A stretch of DNA of 64,000 nt from Cokeromyces recurvatus (Eukaryota > Mucoromycota > Mucoromycetes > Mucorales > Mucoraceae): contig NW_026251432.1 in assembly GCF_025118155.1 (NCBI RefSeq), positions 116,011 to 180,010 of the forward strand. The letters are read 5' to 3'. The position numbers and the translations under genes are program-made. Shown piece after piece: positions 60,209 through 64,000 of this stretch (positions are counted from its first letter, which is position 1; each line of letters opens with the position of its first letter). The notes beneath the pieces are model-generated. The model did no database searches, was not told the origin of the DNA, and saw only the letters and a program-made list of their open reading frames with translations.

Positions 60209-63200
60209 CTAGTCTGTTATAAAAAGAAGAGGAGCATGAGGAATGCCATTTGAAAGAAGAGATTCTTGGCGTATTCGAAGATCTTTAGTAGTGAGGAGAG
60301 ATATAGTTGTAGCAGAAGTGAATGGCGTGTCGTTGAAGACAGAGGCCCAATGGGACAACCAGATCGCTTCGAGAGTAGCAGCTATAGCAGTGAGAGGAGA
60401 GAAAACTAAATTGAGAGAGGAAGAAGGAACGTGAAGAGTATGTAGAGCATAATATAGAGTATCCAGCGAAAAGGAAGAATCGGAAGGATCAATGTACATA
60501 TACCACATGTGTTGCCATATTGCTAATTTGGTGGGCATGTAAATATAGAATGAACAAATGATTCGACTGGATCAGAACAAATGGGACAGGTGGATGTTGG
60601 AAAATAGGCCGGCATAACTCGATGAAGGAACGATTTATGCGGGATTTTTTTGTGGATCAGACGATACCAGATGTTTCTACCAGAATGAGAAAGGGGCAGT
60701 TGCCAAAACTGAGACCAAGGGAAAGAAATTTTTGGGGAAAAAGGTGGTGGGAGTAGAGGAGAGGATAAATGTGATTGTGAGCACATGCGACGAAATTTCT
60801 TTGTGGTAAAAGGGGTTGTAGGTGTATCAGGGGAACGAAAAAAGCCAAGATCTTTCAGAAAAGGAGAAATGTCAACAACTTGATGGTCAGAAACTTGAGT
60901 GAAAGGGAATTGACCAGAACCTGCGAATCTAGTTGGAATAAAGCAACGAATAAAAAAGGGAGCTAAAATAATTTCGTTTTTTGTAACCCGCTTTAAAACT
61001 TGTTTGGTAAGTCGTGGATGGTGAAGAATTTCCGTAATTTGAAGAGGACGAAGACAATTTTCATCATCACTATTGAAGATGTATCCATAATTACTAGTTA
61101 AGGAAGCCATAGATCGGCGTAGGGGCTCTGATGAGGAAATAAGTAGTGACGAAAATGGAATCTCTAGACAAGTAGCAGCACTGACAACAACATCTGAGAA
61201 TGGTTTTGGAATCATGTCGATGGCGTTGAATAAAAGTGATAGAGAACTAGTCAGTTGACGGAGGAAAGGAGGCATACGGTGAGGGAACAAAAAGAAGAAA
61301 CGATGATCTAATTTAGCAGGAGGAGTATGGAAAATTCGACCTTTGGAATACAATTCAACTTGCGAATACAAGAAAGAAATAATTCGTGAGAGAACGATAG
61401 AACCACTGATAGCCGAGTCATTAGAATCAAGGTCATCAGTTGAATTAGAAAGAATAGGGTATAACCAACGTAGTTGAAGAGCAGATTGTTGAAGAGACGG
61501 ATTAAGTAGACCTAAACCTACCAAAGATCGCGGTAAGCAAGCAGTATTAAAACTAACTTTGGGAAAGATACGAAAGTTAATAAAATTTGAAATGATAGAC
61601 TGAACGGATTTAAAAAAGGAAGCTGGTACGGACAACACACGAAGAACATGCCAAAATTTGCTGAGAATCAAAGAGCTCAGAACAGTAGATCTACCTCGAA
61701 CAGATAAAAGACGTAGACGATGAATGTCACAAGCAATTCTGATGTTCGATAAAATCTTATCAAGAAAAGAATCATGTTGTTTGGTTGAGGAGCAAAGAGG
61801 GAAGCCAAGATATACAACTGGTAGAGAAGAACGACAATCATGCCATGCCGAAATACCATGAGAGTGCAAAGCTGTCCGCCAGCAGATGTCATAAATGGAA
61901 GAGGAACCAGATAAAGAAACAACTTCGGTCTTATTAAAATTGATACGACCGTTAGAAGCCAGGGAATATAGCGATAAATGAAATTGAAGTCGATTTAATT
62001 CAGCAGGGGAATTTAAAAGACAAATAACATCATCAGCGTATGCCATTAGCTTAACAGGAGCAGTCAGAGAATCAGACAAGTGAGGACCAGAAATTGATTT
62101 AGGCAATGCATAACCTTTCAGCAGAATATCATTTTGAATACTACGAAGAAGTGGTTCAAAAACTAAATTAAATAAAATAGGGCTAAGTGGGTCCTAAGTG
62201 GGTCGCCTTGTTTGAGACCACGGCGTTGACAGATACTATCAGTGAGAAAACCGTTGATGTTGATATGAAGACGAGTACCAAAAAAAGTTTATCAATACAA
62301 TCGATAAGTTGAAGAGGATATCCAAAACGAACAAGAACAGTACGAAGATACACAGGATGGATCCTATCATAAGCCTTTTCTTGATGTAGTAGTAATCCAA
62401 TACTTGAAGAGTTTGAAAAACGTGAATGATCCATGATAAGTTTCATCAAAAGACCATTATCAGCGATAAACCTCCCACGAACAAAACCAGTCTGAAAGGG
62501 ATTAATGAGATCATTAGCAGAACCAATGATACGTGAGCTGAGGATACGAGTAAAAACTTTAGCATCTGTGTTGATTAGAGAAATCGGACGCCAGTTTTGA
62601 AGTAAATCACGAAGACCTTGTTTTGCTAATAGAGTCACACTTGAATTTAACCAAGAGTCAGGGATATCTGCAAACGAGAGGGCATTGTTAAAAGTAGCTA
62701 GAGCGATTTCACGACAATCAGGATGAGTGACGATTAAACGGACAATAGCATATGGTAACCCATCCATACCCGGAGAAGACTTTTTGGGAGTGCGAGAGAA
62801 CGCCAACAATAAGTCATCAAAGGTGATGGGGTCAACAAGAGAGTTGGCATCAGCACGAGACAATCGAAGCGATTCAGGAATTGATGATAATAATTCGTCA
62901 ATCGCATCGTGACTAATATTATCTGGTGAGTACAAATCATGATAAAATGATGAAGCAGTTTCTAGCATTTCTTCTTTAGTAGTACAGGTTGATTGAGTGG
63001 TGGGATGTGTTGTATATATGATGATGTGTTACAAAATATAGTATAGATATTCAATCATTATCAAAGTGGGATGATGTTATCATATATTAGTGGTGCACTT
63101 CATGTACACGATACTAATCTACTTTAGTATATGAGACACACTTGTGTTAGAATGAAACTATAAAATTATAGAGATGTTATGTAATAGATGTCTTAAACAT

Positions 63201-64000
63201 GAAAGAAGAATAGTTGCTAATCAATATATAAAATACTTAATATTGAAAATTAATTACCTATAAGAAGCACTATCTTCAGTATGGTTATGCACAATTATAA
63301 ACAATCTCTAAAGAGTTATAGAATAGTAACTTGAGGAGTTGATTAGAAGATGATAGAGATATATGTTTCAATAAAGAAACAATATTGTATCAATTCGAGA
63401 TCATTCTGAAGTTCTAAAAGAAAAAAAAATATTTAGTTTAATTTGAGATACCATTGGTAACTAATTATTTGAATCAGATTAACATTTGAAACATAACTGA
63501 CAGCTGAGATTAATTGATCAGTCAGGTTCTTCATTATCAAGGTTAAACAAGATTCATAATTATCTATTGGATATGTCCATGGTTTTGTAATATTAAATCA
63601 AGAAGTTTTACCCGTTTCCAGAAGATATAAATAAGGATCCATTTTGTATAATTTTAAAAAGACAGCTTTTTTGAAATAAAAAGAATTAAACAAAGTTTTC
63701 ACAGACTTTTATTGTTTCTTATATTTTTTTCTTTTACATTATTTTTCCTTCTTAATCAACAGGATGAATTAATGGAGGAATCAATTGACGAGCAGTGCGG
63801 GATGCAACAGTTCGCTTAAGATAACCCGGAGAGAGTTCTCCCAACTCACGCCAACGAATACCTGAACGTAAGGCAAGAGTTTCCGCATGATACTTTTGAA
63901 TAGATGCCAATTGTTGTTCCACAATTTGTAATTGAGGAGATACAACAGGCAACAAAGAAGGATCAGCTTGTAATTTTTTGGATAAACCAGAACGTTTTTT
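60209..64000 (-). pseudogene. LINE reverse transcriptase ORF, frame-shifted
   Basis: Reverse transcriptase of a LINE. Pieces in minus-strand order: 63767-64000 (leading portion, RELGELSPGYLKRTVASRTA); 62183-63002 (fingers and palm: KKSSPGMDGLPYAIVRLI, NWRPISLINTDAKVFTRIL, QTGFVRGRFIADNGLL); 60523-62106 (KLMAYADDVICLL with YADD, then the thumb and connection); 60209-60538 (end). A zinc-knuckle-like box TCPICSDPVESFVHSIFTCP lies near 60545-60600. Damage: the solo LTR; a frame change at a T7 run near 62282; a tandem 11-bp duplication near 62190-62212; a third frame change near 60525. Motif A reads LLHQEKAYDR, where LDQEKAYDR is usual, so the first catalytic Asp is His. The copy is inactive. Confidence 0.88.
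63008..63761 (+). mobile_element. Solo LTR, 754 bp, inserted in the LINE
   Basis: Begins TGTTG and ends CAACA, with a 5-bp GGATG on both sides (63003-63007 and 63762-63766) as target-site duplication. Removing the insert and one GGATG rejoins the LINE frame without a break (IPPLIHP then TTQSTCTTKEEM). A TATA-like AGATATAAATAAGG (about 63624) and an AATAAA (about 63679) suggest U3-R-U5 in plus orientation. There is no internal retrotransposon sequence, so recombination between LTRs probably removed it. Confidence 0.9.

Larger units (their letters stand above)
60030..64000 (-). mobile_element. Non-LTR retrotransposon (LINE), partial, interrupted by a solo LTR
   Basis: Minus-strand element whose 3' end carries a short A tail, seen as T-rich sequence at about 60030-60040. 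Its reverse-transcriptase frame runs to the right window edge. It is noticeably more GC-rich than its surroundings. A 754-bp solo LTR (63008-63761) interrupts it. The 5' end lies beyond the window, so any endonuclease domain is not seen. Confidence 0.85.

Overview
The window looks like nuclear DNA of an early-diverging filamentous fungus, most likely a mucoralean (Mucoromycota). It is very AT-rich, with long homopolymer A and T runs between genes. Genes carry many short GT-AG introns. The proteins are typical fungal housekeeping factors, and the mobile-element remains resemble IS630/Tc1-like transposases and a LINE of the kind common in Mucorales. The species call is inference; no ribosomal RNA or other marker lies in the window.

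Layout, left to right. 1-4109 has no intact gene, only scraps of decayed coding sequence. 4110-5473 is a Cdc34-type ubiquitin-conjugating enzyme. 5474-9418 is gene-poor and holds a decayed transposase N-terminus. 9419-11078 (-) is a Yck-type casein kinase 1. 11079-16318 is gene-poor. 16319-17859 (-) is UDP-glucose 4-epimerase and 18072-20883 (-) an unusually short Sec31. 22208-25789 holds three uncharacterised genes, two of them probable membrane proteins. 25947-27005 (-) is a PP2C phosphatase and 28990-30120 (-) a Vam7-like PX/SNARE protein. 30121-34295 carries a dead IS630-like transposase. 34296-35512 is an SLC35F-type transporter, 36157-38466 the TORC2 subunit Sin1, 39400-40492 an odd Arf-like GTPase, 40746-42143 an Atos/FAM214-like protein and 43632-44611 the succinate dehydrogenase iron-sulfur subunit. 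44682-47930 (-) is Sec24, divergent from a telobox Myb (TRF/Tbf1-like) protein at 48144-50496. 50773-52509 (-) is a TBC Rab-GAP and 52696-53752 (-) the rRNA-processing protein Rrp1, divergent from mitoribosomal mL60 at 54012-54399.

The right end (54.9-64.0 kb) is accessory. Two apparently identical 641-bp direct repeats bracket about 3.8 kb holding an unrecognised multi-exon gene with a PD-(D/E)XK-like stretch, a GC-rich 76-bp repeat pair and a small broken ORF. A frame-shifted LINE abuts the right repeat, and the LINE is itself split by a 754-bp solo LTR with a 5-bp target duplication. The order of events is readable: the repeat-bracketed segment, then the LINE beside it, then the LTR inside the LINE.

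Functionally, the window mixes membrane-traffic genes (Sec31, Sec24, Vam7, TBC Rab-GAP, Arf-like GTPase, Yck kinase) with growth signalling (Sin1, PP2C), mitochondrial genes (SdhB, mL60) and nuclear genes (Rrp1, telobox protein). They do not form an obvious cluster; the closest pairings are two short divergent promoters (SEC24/telobox gene and RRP1/MRPL31).
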